A DNA stretch of 44,173 nt from Burkholderiaceae bacterium (GCA_014879655.1 JACSRS010000098.1:1-44173), one strand, 5' to 3'. Positions 35,372-44,171 are shown, counted from the stretch's first letter. Numbers and translations: made by a program. The notes: generated by a model from the sequence alone, not told the origin.

Positions 35372-35688
35372 GCGTCGCGCTTTCGGGGTTTGGACTGCTG
35401 CTGCGCCAGCAACTCGTCAAGGTTGCGAATGATCTCGCTCTCGATCTTCTTGCTGAAAGTGCCGAGCAAAAAGCCCAGCTTGGCGTCCAGCTCGAACGCC
35501 ACCTTGCTCACCTTCAGCGTGCCGCTGACGCCGGAACGGGTGAAGCGAACCTCGTCTTCGTGATCGCCTTCTTCGTAGGTGCAGGCCATGCCGAATTCAG
35601 CCTCGGCCTCTTCGGCCCATTTGAAGGCAATCTTGCGGGCCTTGGCCAGGCCGAGGTGATGCTCACGGTGAATGTGAATGTGCGACAC
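35368..35688 (-). CDS. Polyhydroxyalkanoic acid system family protein
   Basis: The 106-aa protein resembles the PHA granule-region family, with HIHREHHLGLAKARKIAFKW, EEGDHEDEVRFTRSGVSGTL and FELDAKLGFLLGTFSKKIES. These small proteins are named for occurrence near polyhydroxyalkanoate genes; their function is not established. The GTG start at 35688 has AGGAGAC 6 nt upstream and begins the family N-terminus, so a longer frame to 35835 is rejected. It overlaps the aminopeptidase 3' end by 26 bp. Confidence 0.88.
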   Translation of the reverse strand: MSHIHIHREHHLGLAKARKIAFKWAEEAEAEFGMACTYEEGDHEDEVRFTRSGVSGTLKVSKVAFELDAKLGFLLGTFSKKIESEIIRNLDELLAQQQSKPRKRDA

Positions 35689-36814
35689 GGGCCGTCTCCT
35701 TGAGTGCGCGACGCCGCTCGTCTTTGGGCTGCTGCGCAAGTTGTTGGACTGCATCATAAAACCCGCGCCAGGCCTGCGGCGAGGCGCCGCCCTGGCGCTC
35801 GAAGAGCGCTTCGAAGCCCGGCACCAGTTCGTCATAGGCAGCCTGTGCCGAAAAGCTGGCGTTGTTGGCGCGGGCCACCCAGGCGTCGTACCCGCGAATC
35901 AAGGCGGTATCCGCCGCCCAGCCCGCCTTGAGCGCTGCATAGCGGGTGCGAAAGTCATCCATCACTTTGTTTTTCATAGCGACAAATGACGGACTGCCGC
36001 TGGGATGGGCCGATTTTTGTTCATAAATGGCGTTCAGGGCAGCACGGGTATCGCGGGTCAGCGCGCGAAATTCCCGCCGCCGCTGTTCACCCGTCTCGTA
36101 GTCGGCCCGCACGGCGGGCGACGCATGCAGCGCCAGCCAGCGCTTGACGCCGATGCGCTCTACCGCGGTCGCAAACGACTCGTTGAACACCGTGTCATCG
36201 TCGACGTACAGCACCTGGTGCGCCATTTCATGGAACATCAGGCGCGCCAGTTCGCCCTGCGGATAACGCACAAACGTGTTGAGCAGCGGGTCGCCGCCCA
36301 GCCAGTTGAGCCGGTTCAGCGTCGAGTACGCCGGCACGCCGTAAACCGTGACCTCCAGGCCCTGCGCCTGCAAGGCTGCCGCTTCGGCGCGGGCATCGGC
36401 CTCGCGGTAGTAACCGCGGTAGCCCACGCAGCCCACCACCGGGAAGCACCAGGTCCTGGCAGTCAGGGAATCGGGGGGCGCCGCCACCACATTCCACACC
36501 ACGTACGGCCGGCCGATATCGGCATAGCGGGTGTAGCTGGCGGTGTCGGGCAGCTGCAGCTCGCCAATGGCAAAGGTCCGCATCTGCTGCGTCAATCGCA
36601 GGCGTTCGCGCAGCGATTCGGGTGTTTCCGGTGCAGCCAGCCATTGCCCCACTGGCCGCGCCGCCAGCATCACGCCGACATGACCGCTGACAGCCTGCCA
36701 GTAGTACGCCGCGGTCGAACAGCCGGTGAGAGCGGCCAGAACCGTCAGCAGCGCCAACGCGGCCAGCCGGCGAAGCCCACCGCGGCGCCAACCGATGCAA
36801 CCGGACAGGTTCAA
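35663..36814 (-). CDS. Lipoprotein aminopeptidase (COG4324-type), HExxH
   Basis: The 383-aa protein has a lipoprotein signal (LLTVLAALTGC with the lipidated Cys), then a predicted zinc aminopeptidase domain with LMFHEMAHQVLYVDDDTVFN (HExxH) and FNESFATAVE as the likely third-ligand region. The start is TTG at 36814, overlapping the TGA of the oxidoreductase (TTGA); no ATG fits before the signal peptide. Between LNAIYEQ and DDFRTRYAALKAGW lies an extra ~15-20-residue segment encoded by a dispersed repeat. Confidence 0.87.
   Translation of the reverse strand: MNLSGCIGWRRGGLRRLAALALLTVLAALTGCSTAAYYWQAVSGHVGVMLAARPVGQWLAAPETPESLRERLRLTQQMRTFAIGELQLPDTASYTRYADIGRPYVVWNVVAAPPDSLTARTWCFPVVGCVGYRGYYREADARAEAAALQAQGLEVTVYGVPAYSTLNRLNWLGGDPLLNTFVRYPQGELARLMFHEMAHQVLYVDDDTVFNESFATAVERIGVKRWLALHASPAVRADYETGEQRRREFRALTRDTRAALNAIYEQKSAHPSGSPSFVAMKNKVMDDFRTRYAALKAGWAADTALIRGYDAWVARANNASFSAQAAYDELVPGFEALFERQGGASPQAWRGFYDAVQQLAQQPKDERRRALKETARVAHSHSP
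35973..36003 (-). repeat. Dispersed short repeat, copy 6 (inside the aminopeptidase gene)
   Basis: On the minus strand CCAGCGGC, 15 bases, then GCTATGAA, in sense orientation within the gene and in frame. The copy lies in a locally AT-rich patch that encodes a Ser/Pro/Lys-rich insertion. Confidence 0.65.
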
Positions 36815-38916
36815 GCCGGATTCCCGCAGGCTGCTTCGGCGGGCGCCAGCCTTGCGACTTCGACCCGGCAGTCGTAGAACACCGGGCCGCGCCCCATGTC
36901 GGTGAGCCGCTGGCTGGTCAGTTCGTTGACATTCGTGCCATTGAGCCCCAGCTTGCGCCACCACACGCCCAGACCGTTGACAACGCCGGGCCGGGCCCGC
37001 GCCGACACGTCGGCCTTGCAGTGGTAGCTGCCGCGCGGGTTGAACACGCGCACCGCATCGCCGCTGCGGATACCCCGGGGCGCGGCGTCGTCCGGGTGGA
37101 TTTCCACCAGCGGCTCGCGCTCGATGGCGCGCAGGCTGTCGACGTTGACGAAGCTGGAGTTGAGAAAGTTGCGTGCCGGCGGCGAGATCATCGCCAGCGG
37201 CCAGGCACTGCCCGGCTCGGCCAACTCATGGTTGGGCAGGTGGTCCGGCAAGCCGTCCAGCCCCTGCGCGGCCAGCCGCGCGCTGAAAAACTCGCAGCGG
37301 CCCGAGGGCGTTGGAAAGCTCCCGCTGGCAAACGGCGCATCGGGCAACTGCAGTGTGGCAAAACCCTTGTCCAGCAATTCATCAAAGCTGACCGTTTCGC
37401 CGAACGCGGCCCGGCACAGCGTCAGGTCGTCGTCGGCGAAACAGGGTTCGTCAAAACCCATGTGCCGCGCCAGCTCGCGAAAGATCTGCGCATTGGGCAG
37501 CGCCTGGCCCTGCGGCGCGATGGCCGGGCGATTCAGCAGCACGTCGGTATGGCCGTAGCTGGCGTGGATGTCCCAATGTTCCAGCTGCGTGGTGGCCGGC
37601 AGGATGTAGTCGGCATAGTCGGCCGTGTCGGTCTGGAAGTGTTCCAGCACCACCGTGAACAGATCTTCGCGGGCGAAGCCCCGGACCACTTTGACCGACT
37701 CTGGTGCCACCGCCACCGGGTTGCTGTTGTAGACCACCAGCGCCTCAATCCTCGGGCCGAAGCCTTCGTCCGGTTCTCGCAGCAGGTCGTCACCGATGGT
37801 CACCATGTTGATGGTGCGCGGCTGCCGGCCGGCCAGCAGGTCGGGGCGCTGCAACGCAGCGCGATCGATCGGGTACTGACCCGAACTGCTCAGCAGCAGG
37901 CCGCCGGCGCGGTGCCGCCACGCACCCGTGAGCGCCGGCAGGCAGGCGATGGCGCGGGCCGCATTGCCGCCGCCGCGCACCCGCTGCATGCCGTAGTTCA
38001 GGCGGATCGCCGCCGGCTGCGTGGTGCCCCAGTCGCTGGCCAGCCGCACGATCTGTTCCACCGGCACGCCGCAGATGGCCGCTGCGCGCTCGGGCGGCCA
38101 CTGCAGTGCCAGCTCACGCAGCGCATCCCAGCCCAGCGTGTGGCGGGCAATGTAGTCGTGGTCCAGCCAGTCGTGCACGATCAGCTCATGCATCAGCGCC
38201 AGTGCCAGTGCCGCATCGGTGCCCGGCCGCAGCGCAATGTGTTCGTGGCATTTGTCGGCCGTCTCGGTCTTGCGCGGGTCGATGCAGACGATGCGAGCGC
38301 CATCACGCTTGGCCTGCTGTACGTACCGCCAGAAATGCAGGTTGCTGGCAATCGAATTGCTGCCCCAGATCAGGATCAGCTTCGATTCGGCAAAAAACTG
38401 CACCCGCATGCCGACCTTGCCGCCCAGCGTGTGGACCAGCGCCTCGGTACCGGCGGCCGAGCAGATCGTGCGGTCCAGCAGCGACGCACCCAGCCGGTTG
38501 AAAAAGCGCGCCGCCATGCCCTCGGCCTGCACCAGCCCCATGGTGCCGGCGTAGCTGTAGGGCACGATGGCCTGCGGATCGCGCGCCGCGATGGCCGACA
38601 GGCGTGCCGCGATGTCGGCCAGCGCTGCGTCCCAGCTCACAGGCTCGAACTTTCCCTCGCCCTTGCGGCCCACGCGTTTGAGCGGCTGCAGGACGCGCTC
38701 CGGGTGGTAGCTGCGCTCGGTGTAGCGCGAGACCTTGGTGCACAGCACGCCGCCAGTCTGTGGATGATCAGGATTGCCCTGCACCCTGACCGCGACACCG
38801 CCCGCCACCGTTGTCAGCAGCGCGCAGGTGTCCGGGCAGTCGTGCGGACAGGCGCCACGGACCTGAACGGTGTCGGCACCGGTGCCGCTCGCCGCGAAAG
38901 TTTCAGTTGCCGACAT
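36811..38916 (-). CDS. Molybdopterin-dependent oxidoreductase (DMSO reductase family)
   Basis: The 701-aa protein starts with a [4Fe-4S] site (ACPHDCPDTCALL, fourth Cys in GGVLCTKVSRY) and continues with bis-MGD-binding domains: LIWGSNSIASNLHFWRYV, IVCIDPRKTETADKC, RLNYGMQRVRGGGNAARAI, and a C-terminal molybdopterin dinucleotide domain (VEIHPDDAAPRGIRSGDAVR, FNPRGSYHCKADVS). No Tat signal is visible, so it is probably cytoplasmic. The substrate is unknown. It starts 6 bp after argE and is coupled to the aminopeptidase gene. Confidence 0.92.
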   Translation of the reverse strand: MSATETFAASGTGADTVQVRGACPHDCPDTCALLTTVAGGVAVRVQGNPDHPQTGGVLCTKVSRYTERSYHPERVLQPLKRVGRKGEGKFEPVSWDAALADIAARLSAIAARDPQAIVPYSYAGTMGLVQAEGMAARFFNRLGASLLDRTICSAAGTEALVHTLGGKVGMRVQFFAESKLILIWGSNSIASNLHFWRYVQQAKRDGARIVCIDPRKTETADKCHEHIALRPGTDAALALALMHELIVHDWLDHDYIARHTLGWDALRELALQWPPERAAAICGVPVEQIVRLASDWGTTQPAAIRLNYGMQRVRGGGNAARAIACLPALTGAWRHRAGGLLLSSSGQYPIDRAALQRPDLLAGRQPRTINMVTIGDDLLREPDEGFGPRIEALVVYNSNPVAVAPESVKVVRGFAREDLFTVVLEHFQTDTADYADYILPATTQLEHWDIHASYGHTDVLLNRPAIAPQGQALPNAQIFRELARHMGFDEPCFADDDLTLCRAAFGETVSFDELLDKGFATLQLPDAPFASGSFPTPSGRCEFFSARLAAQGLDGLPDHLPNHELAEPGSAWPLAMISPPARNFLNSSFVNVDSLRAIEREPLVEIHPDDAAPRGIRSGDAVRVFNPRGSYHCKADVSARARPGVVNGLGVWWRKLGLNGTNVNELTSQRLTDMGRGPVFYDCRVEVARLAPAEAACGNPA

Positions 38917-38922
38917 GGCCGC

Positions 38923-40080
38923 TCATTCCATCGAAGTGGTTGCCGCCAGCCCCTGCATGAAGGCCTCGCAGCGTGCCAGCTGCTCCAGGCTGACGTATTC
39001 ATCGGGCTGGTGCGCCTGCGTGATGTGGCCGGGGCCGCAGACCACGGTGGGAATGCCGGCGTTCTTGAACAGCCCGGCCTCGGTTCCAAAAGCGACCAGC
39101 GTGGTGCGGTCCTCGCCGGCCAGGCGCTGCGCCAGCCGGGTCACGCTGTCGCCGGCCGACCCCAGAAAGCTCGGGATCTCGCAAATCGTCTCGAAGCGGA
39201 AGCCCGCGTCCGGGGCGACGCGCTGCATCGCCGGCTCCAGCGCGCGTGCCTGGTCCAGCACCGCCTGCTGCATCGCGCGCACTTCGGCCGTGGGCAGATC
39301 GCGGAACTCGTAGCGGAATTCTGCATCGCGCGGCACCACGTTGTCGGCGATGCCGCCGTGGAACTGGCCGACGCTGGCGGTGGAAAACGGCACGTCGAAA
39401 CCTTCATAGCGCGGCTCGCTGCGCTCGAAACCCTCGGCCATGTCGCGCAGCCCGACGATCAGCCGCGACGCCATTTCAATGGCATTGACCGACTGCGGCG
39501 TCAGCGAGGAATGCGCTTCCTTGCCGCGCACACAGCATTTGTACCGGTACACGCCCTTGTGCGCGATGGCCGGCACCATGCCGGTGGGCTCGCCGATGAT
39601 GCAGGCCAGCGGCCGGATGGCAGCGTCTTTAAGGTCCGCGATGAGCTCTCGCACACCGAAGCATCCCACCTCTTCGTCGTAGCTGAAGGCGAAATGGATG
39701 GCAAACGGTGCCGGGCTGTGGGCAAACATTTCCGCATGTGCCAGTGCAAGGGCGATGAAACTCTTCATGTCGGCCGATCCGCGGCCGTACAGGCGCTCGT
39801 CCTGCACCGTGGCCGACAGCGGATCGACCGACCACGCCTGCCCGTCCCACGGCACCGTGTCGGTGTGCCCCGAAAGGATGACGCCGGCCGGTTTGCCCTC
39901 GCCCAGCGTGGCAAACAGGTTGGCCTTGGTCTTGTCGTCGTTCCAGGTCAGCCGGCTTTTCACGCCCAGTTTCTGCAGTTCATCCCGCGCGAAATGGATC
40001 AACTCCAGGTTGGAATGGTGGCTGACGGTGTCCATGCGGACCAGTGTGCGGGCAAGTTCAAGGGCGTGGGTAGAAATCAT
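38923..40080 (-). CDS. argE: Acetylornithine deacetylase (M20 peptidase family)
   Basis: The 385-aa protein matches ArgE: ILSGHTDTVPWDGQAW (metal His and catalytic Asp), LYGRGSADMKSFIALALAHA, FSYDEEVGCFG (catalytic Glu pair) and IGEPTGMVPAIAHKG. It hydrolyses N-acetylornithine in arginine synthesis, though related M20 deacylases are hard to separate. ATG 40080 is used; the open frame continues 431 codons upstream antisense to the amidohydrolase gene, which is a GC-bias shadow. CAAAAT lies 6 nt before the ATG. It heads a six-gene operon. Confidence 0.9.
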   Translation of the reverse strand: MISTHALELARTLVRMDTVSHHSNLELIHFARDELQKLGVKSRLTWNDDKTKANLFATLGEGKPAGVILSGHTDTVPWDGQAWSVDPLSATVQDERLYGRGSADMKSFIALALAHAEMFAHSPAPFAIHFAFSYDEEVGCFGVRELIADLKDAAIRPLACIIGEPTGMVPAIAHKGVYRYKCCVRGKEAHSSLTPQSVNAIEMASRLIVGLRDMAEGFERSEPRYEGFDVPFSTASVGQFHGGIADNVVPRDAEFRYEFRDLPTAEVRAMQQAVLDQARALEPAMQRVAPDAGFRFETICEIPSFLGSAGDSVTRLAQRLAGEDRTTLVAFGTEAGLFKNAGIPTVVCGPGHITQAHQPDEYVSLEQLARCEAFMQGLAATTSME

Positions 40081-40179
40081 CCGCCGATTTTGCGGGAATT
40101 CACCCTCCCGCGCACCGCACATCCGCTGATTGCTGGCGCCCCGCGTGCACAAAGCGCGGCGGCTGGCTAGACTGTCAGC

Positions 40180-41406
40180 ATGAAACTGATCGACTCCATC
40201 CTGACCGAAGCGGCCGGTATTGCCGCCATCCGCCGCGACATTCACGCGCATCCCGAATTGTGCTTTGAAGAAGTGCGAACGGCCGACGTGGTGGCGCGCA
40301 AGCTCACCGAATGGGGCATCCCCATGCACCGGGGTATGGGCACGACAGGCATCGTCGGCATCGTGCACGGCCGTGACGGTGGTGCCAGCGGTCGCGCGGT
40401 GGGGCTGCGCGCCGACATGGACGCGCTGCCAATGCAGGAGTTCAACACCTTCGCCCACGCCAGCCGCAATGCCGGCAAGATGCACGCCTGCGGCCACGAC
40501 GGCCACACCGCGATGCTGCTGGCCGCCGCGCAGCATTTTGCGAAGCACCGCAACTTCGACGGCACCGTCTACCTGATCTTCCAGCCGGCCGAAGAAGGCG
40601 GCGGCGGCGCCCGCGAAATGATCGCGGATGGCCTGTTCGATCAGTTCCCGATGCAGGCGGTTTTCGGCATGCACAACTGGCCGGGGGCGCAGGTGGGCCA
40701 GTTTGCGGTGGCGCCGGGACCGGTGATGGCGTCGAGCAACGAGTTCAGGATCACCATTCGCGGCAAGGGCAGCCATGCGGCGCTGCCGCACAACGGCATC
40801 GACCCGGTGCCGATTGCCTGCCAGATGGTACTGGGCTTCCAGACCATCATCAGCCGCAACAAGAAACCCATCGACGCGGGCGTGGTGTCGGTGACGATGA
40901 TCCACGCCGGCGAAGCCACCAACGTGGTGCCCGATTTCTGCGAACTGCAAGGCACGGTGCGCACCTTCAGCATCGAGGTGCTCGACCTGATCGAGGCGCG
41001 CATGAAGCAGATTGCCGAGCACACCTGTGCCGCATATGACGCGCAATGCGAGTTCGAATTCGTGCGCAACTACCCGCCTACCGTCAACTCGCCCTTTGAA
41101 GCGGCCTTTGCGCGCCGCGTGATGGCCGGCATCGTCGGCGAGGAAAACGTCCAGGAACAGGAGCAGACCATGGGTGCGGAAGACTTCGCCTACATGCTGC
41201 AGGCCAAACCCGGCGCCTACTGCTTCATCGCCAACGGCGACGGCGCGCACCGCGAAATGGGCCACGGCGCCGGCCCCTGCATGCTGCACAACCCCAGTTA
41301 CGACTTCAACGACGACCTGATCCCGCTGGGCGCGACCTACTGGGTGCGGCTGGCCGAAGAATGGCTGGCGCAACCCGCGCCCGCCAAAACGGGTGCCACC
41401 GCATGA
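40180..41406 (+). CDS. M20 family amidohydrolase (hippurate hydrolase-like)
   Basis: The 408-aa protein has RRDIHAHPELCFEEVRTADV, GLRADMDALPMQE, the metal motif HACGHDGHTAMLLAAAQ, FQPAEEGGGGAREMI and GKGSHAALPHNGIDP. It is an N-acyl-amino-acid amidohydrolase of the HipO/AmaA group; the exact substrate is unknown. TAGACT lies 6 nt before ATG 40180, with no Shine-Dalgarno. Its stop overlaps the start of the DUF2817 peptidase (ATGA), so the two are coupled. It diverges from argE. Confidence 0.93.
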   Translation: MKLIDSILTEAAGIAAIRRDIHAHPELCFEEVRTADVVARKLTEWGIPMHRGMGTTGIVGIVHGRDGGASGRAVGLRADMDALPMQEFNTFAHASRNAGKMHACGHDGHTAMLLAAAQHFAKHRNFDGTVYLIFQPAEEGGGGAREMIADGLFDQFPMQAVFGMHNWPGAQVGQFAVAPGPVMASSNEFRITIRGKGSHAALPHNGIDPVPIACQMVLGFQTIISRNKKPIDAGVVSVTMIHAGEATNVVPDFCELQGTVRTFSIEVLDLIEARMKQIAEHTCAAYDAQCEFEFVRNYPPTVNSPFEAAFARRVMAGIVGEENVQEQEQTMGAEDFAYMLQAKPGAYCFIANGDGAHREMGHGAGPCMLHNPSYDFNDDLIPLGATYWVRLAEEWLAQPAPAKTGATA

Positions 41407-42488
41407 TCGCCGTCACCGAGGCGTTCTCGGCCAGCTACGCCAAAGCCCGCACCCGGTTTCTGGAAGCCGCTGCAACGGCCGGCCTGCCGATCGAATCGCG
41501 CGCGCATCCGCTCACAGGCCGCGACGGCGAAGCGCTGGCGATGGATGTGGTGCGCGACGGCCCGGCGGATGCCGACAGGTTGCTCATCCTCAGCAGCGCC
41601 TGTCACGGCGTGGAAGGGTTCTGCGGCAGCGGCGTGCAGGTGTTTGCCCTGCACGACGCCGAATGGCGCGAAAAGGCCCGCGCCGCAGGCGTGGCCGTGC
41701 TGTACATCCACGCGCTCAACCCTTGGGGCTTTTCGCATCTGCGGCGCGTGACCCATGAAAACGTCGACCTGAACCGCAACTTCCACGACTTCGCCAAACC
41801 GCTGCCCGACAACGCCGCCTACCGCGAACTGCAGCCGCTGCTGCTGCCCGACCAGTGGCCGCCGTCACCCGAAAACCAGGCCGCCACCGCCGCCTTCATC
41901 GCCGAGCGCGGCATGGCTGCTTTCCAGGCGGCCATATCCGGTGGCCAGCACGAATTTGCCGATGGCCTGTTCTACGGCGGCACCGCGCCCACCTGGAGCA
42001 ACCAGACACTGCGCGCCGTCTTGCGCCAGCATGCGCAGACGGCGCGGCAACTGGGCTGGATCGACGTGCACACCGGCCTGGGCCCCAGCGGCGTCGGCGA
42101 ACGCATCTTTGCCGGCCGTGACGACAAGGCGGCGGTGCAGCGCGCGCGCCAGTGGTGGGGTGACGGCGTGACGTCGATCTACGACGGCACCTCCACCTCG
42201 GCCCCGCTCACCGGCCTGATGTTCACCAGCGCGTATGACGAATGCCCGCAGGCCACCTACACCGGCATGGCCATGGAATACGGCACGCAGCCGATACCCG
42301 ACGTACTCAACGCGCTGCGCGGCGACCACTGGCTGCACCAGCACCCCAAGGCGCCGCCTGAGCTGGCGCAACATATCCACCAGAAGATGTGGGAGGCGTT
42401 CTACACCGACACCGACGCCTGGAAAGGCCAGATCATCAGCCAGGCGCGGCAGGCGTTGTTCCAGGCGGTGGAGGGGATGGAGGGGTAA
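41403..42488 (+). CDS. M14-like metallopeptidase, DUF2817
   Basis: The 361-aa protein has a zinc carboxypeptidase-like site: HGVEGFCGSG (HxxE ligands), the NPWGFSHLRRVTHENVDLNR substrate region, the third ligand in WIDVHTGLGPSG, and a likely catalytic Glu in MAMEYGT. Such enzymes remove C-terminal residues or process short peptides. The start overlaps the amidohydrolase stop. It ends at 42488, within a few bases of the compositional break, and its C-terminus (WKGQIISQARQALFQAVEG) looks complete. Confidence 0.9.
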   Translation: MIAVTEAFSASYAKARTRFLEAAATAGLPIESRAHPLTGRDGEALAMDVVRDGPADADRLLILSSACHGVEGFCGSGVQVFALHDAEWREKARAAGVAVLYIHALNPWGFSHLRRVTHENVDLNRNFHDFAKPLPDNAAYRELQPLLLPDQWPPSPENQAATAAFIAERGMAAFQAAISGGQHEFADGLFYGGTAPTWSNQTLRAVLRQHAQTARQLGWIDVHTGLGPSGVGERIFAGRDDKAAVQRARQWWGDGVTSIYDGTSTSAPLTGLMFTSAYDECPQATYTGMAMEYGTQPIPDVLNALRGDHWLHQHPKAPPELAQHIHQKMWEAFYTDTDAWKGQIISQARQALFQAVEGMEG

Positions 42489-44128
42489 GGCAGATTTTTC
42501 GCTGTTTTTATGCTTTTACTTTTAATGGTTGTTTTGGTGTATTTTTTTTCAGCATTTAATTTGACAGTGTATTTCAGCAGGTTATTAAGGATTGCCCTTG
42601 AAATTTCCTGACCTTTCCCAGCTTTGTTTATAATAAATTCGTCCAGTGATGTTGAGTTTACTTGCCTGAATTCAGTATGAAGATTTTCAATGTATTGGTT
42701 GAGCCTGCCATAACCTCCCGGTTTTAATATATCTGAGCACACAGTGGCAGGATATAAGCCACAGGAAATAACATCCGAAAAATTAAATGCATCCAGACCA
42801 CCAGAGAAGGAAATATCAAGTTTTCCATTAAACTGGTTTTGAAGTTTTTCTGCCAGGCCAATTGCAATGGGGTGTAAGGGTAATCCGCTCATATACATCA
42901 TTTTCTCCTTTTCGGGGAAAATCTCTTTGTTATTAATACATTCGAGCGTATTGGTCAGCTTTATACCAAAATGAAGCCCTTCAATTTCAGCAGCGTTTTT
43001 AAGCGAATGAATTATCTTTACTGCTTCCTGGAATTTAAGATCATGTTCAAAAGCCGAGTCCGGAATATTAATATCAAATCCGGATGCCCCAATCAGTTGG
43101 TTTAGCTGTTCCTTTTCCAATAAAGTGGGATTAAGCTTGATGGTGGTGTGCAGCTTTTTTTCCCTTAACAGGTATAAACCAATTTTCTCAATTTCTTCGG
43201 GAGGGCAACCATGCATGGTTGAAAGAGTTACATTGTCTGATATGCATGGATTTATGTTTATTTCAGAGATCTTCGGATACATAATCTTAAGGTGCTCGCG
43301 TCTCTCCCTGATTTCATCGGCCGCATCCTGCATCTTGTTCAGGAACCATTGTACATTTTCTTTTTTAATGCCTTCGAGATCGTACCCAACACTCATATTA
43401 AATATCGTCCCCGGCTCTGAAAAATCATCGCCATGAACCAGGTGTTTCAAAACATGAATTAGTATCCAGGCGTCAAGATATTGATCAAAGGACTGTCGGA
43501 TTTTCAGTTCTTGTGACCATTCGCAATTATAACCTTCGTCCTGCATATCAATGCATGGTTTTGAAATATTCAGATTATCAATGGTTTGCACTGTCTTTAA
43601 CTCCATATACCTTGCCCCACAGAGCCATGCAGCCACAATATTCTGGGCAAGTTGTGTGTGTGGGCCGGCTGCTACTCCAAGGGGGGTTTCAAGCAGCTTT
43701 CCAAATCTTGATAAACGAAAAGGGTCTTTAGGTGATGGTTTGTAAAACAATTCGGAAGGTGTTAAAAATTCTGAAGCAAACTCATTTGCCTCTACCTCTT
43801 GGGGGCCACCTTTAAACCAGCTCATTAACTCCTCTTCTGTATCAGTAAACATGGGCTTGATATTTCTATGCATTTCATGATGCCCTAATTCATGCGCTGC
43901 CACAAACCTTTTCTTGGTCGGATAGGTGATATTTGAATTCACCGTAATAATGGATCGAGAGCCGGCTGATACGATTTCACCCTCCTTGCCTTCTAGAGGA
44001 GATTCCTCATAAAATGCTCCTCTTCCCATAATAATGTCGGACATGGGTAGCTCGGTAGGGTCATTTAAACCACATTCTTCTAAAATCAGCTTGGCTTTAA
44101 TTTCCGATTTTGAAAAGCTAAAATTCAT
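42401..44128 (-). CDS. ImmA/IrrE peptidase domain joined to truncated YgfK-like domain (probably chimeric)
   Basis: The 575-residue frame (ATG 44128) has three parts. Residues ~1-125 are an ImmA/IrrE-type zinc peptidase (AHELGHHEMHRN with HExxH, and VEANEFASEFLTPSELF). Residues ~130-545 match the N-terminal half of YgfK, a putative selenate reductase/flavin oxidoreductase subunit (TPLGVAAGPHTQLAQNIVAA, ELKTVQTIDNLNISKPCIDM, NMSVGYDLEGIK, VTLSTMHGCPPEEIE, DISFSGGLDAFNF, DILKPGGYGRLNQY). The last ~30 residues are antisense to the neighbouring peptidase gene. YgfK is normally ~1000 residues and lacks the peptidase domain. The fusion is in frame, but truncation and composition argue for an artefact. 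Codon use is AT-rich throughout. Confidence 0.6.
   Translation of the reverse strand: MNFSFSKSEIKAKLILEECGLNDPTELPMSDIIMGRGAFYEESPLEGKEGEIVSAGSRSIITVNSNITYPTKKRFVAAHELGHHEMHRNIKPMFTDTEEELMSWFKGGPQEVEANEFASEFLTPSELFYKPSPKDPFRLSRFGKLLETPLGVAAGPHTQLAQNIVAAWLCGARYMELKTVQTIDNLNISKPCIDMQDEGYNCEWSQELKIRQSFDQYLDAWILIHVLKHLVHGDDFSEPGTIFNMSVGYDLEGIKKENVQWFLNKMQDAADEIRERREHLKIMYPKISEININPCISDNVTLSTMHGCPPEEIEKIGLYLLREKKLHTTIKLNPTLLEKEQLNQLIGASGFDINIPDSAFEHDLKFQEAVKIIHSLKNAAEIEGLHFGIKLTNTLECINNKEIFPEKEKMMYMSGLPLHPIAIGLAEKLQNQFNGKLDISFSGGLDAFNFSDVISCGLYPATVCSDILKPGGYGRLNQYIENLHTEFRQVNSTSLDEFIINKAGKGQEISRAILNNLLKYTVKLNAEKKYTKTTIKSKSIKTAKNLPYPSIPSTAWNNACRAWLMIWPFQASVSV
42486..42505. other. Abrupt composition break: GC-rich chromosome to AT-rich tail
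   Basis: Left of here GC content is high and genes are Burkholderiales-like; right of here the DNA is AT-rich with long A/T runs. The minus-strand YgfK-like frame keeps family similarity until about SIKTAKNL, then reads antisense through the DUF2817 gene. A truncated gene meeting an intact unrelated gene at the same base is the mark of a join between two molecules. Confidence 0.85.
43735..43755. other. Switch point between ImmA/IrrE and YgfK similarity
   Basis: Similarity changes at ELFYKP. Short forms of this string fit both families: ImmA proteins often read ...LMPSELF after the EANEFA motif, and YgfK proteins have ...FYKP just before the DPFR and TPLGVAAGPHTQ region. A shared stretch this short is typical of a microhomology-mediated join, natural or artefactual. 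Confidence 0.5.
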
Positions 44129-44171
44129 CTTCCTGATCCTTATCACTATCCATAAATTTTAGAGTGTAGTG
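44118..44171 (-). CDS. 3' end of an upstream gene (partial, unknown)
   Basis: The last 17 codons of a minus-strand frame (ending MDSDKDQEDEF, stop TAG) enter from the window edge and overlap the ImmA start by 11 bp. ImmA-type peptidases often follow a partner regulator gene in this way. Too little is present to identify it. Confidence 0.35.
   Translation of the reverse strand, partial: HYTLKFMDSDKDQEDEF

Noticed and set aside
37021-40170. 1049-codon open frame on the plus strand
   Set aside because: It is antisense to the oxidoreductase and argE genes, both with clear family motifs. Its composition (His/Arg/Gln-rich) is the usual mirror of GC-rich genes.
40081-41373. 431-codon upstream extension of the argE frame
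   Set aside because: It is antisense to the M20 amidohydrolase, whose motifs are complete. The ArgE family N-terminus begins at 40080.
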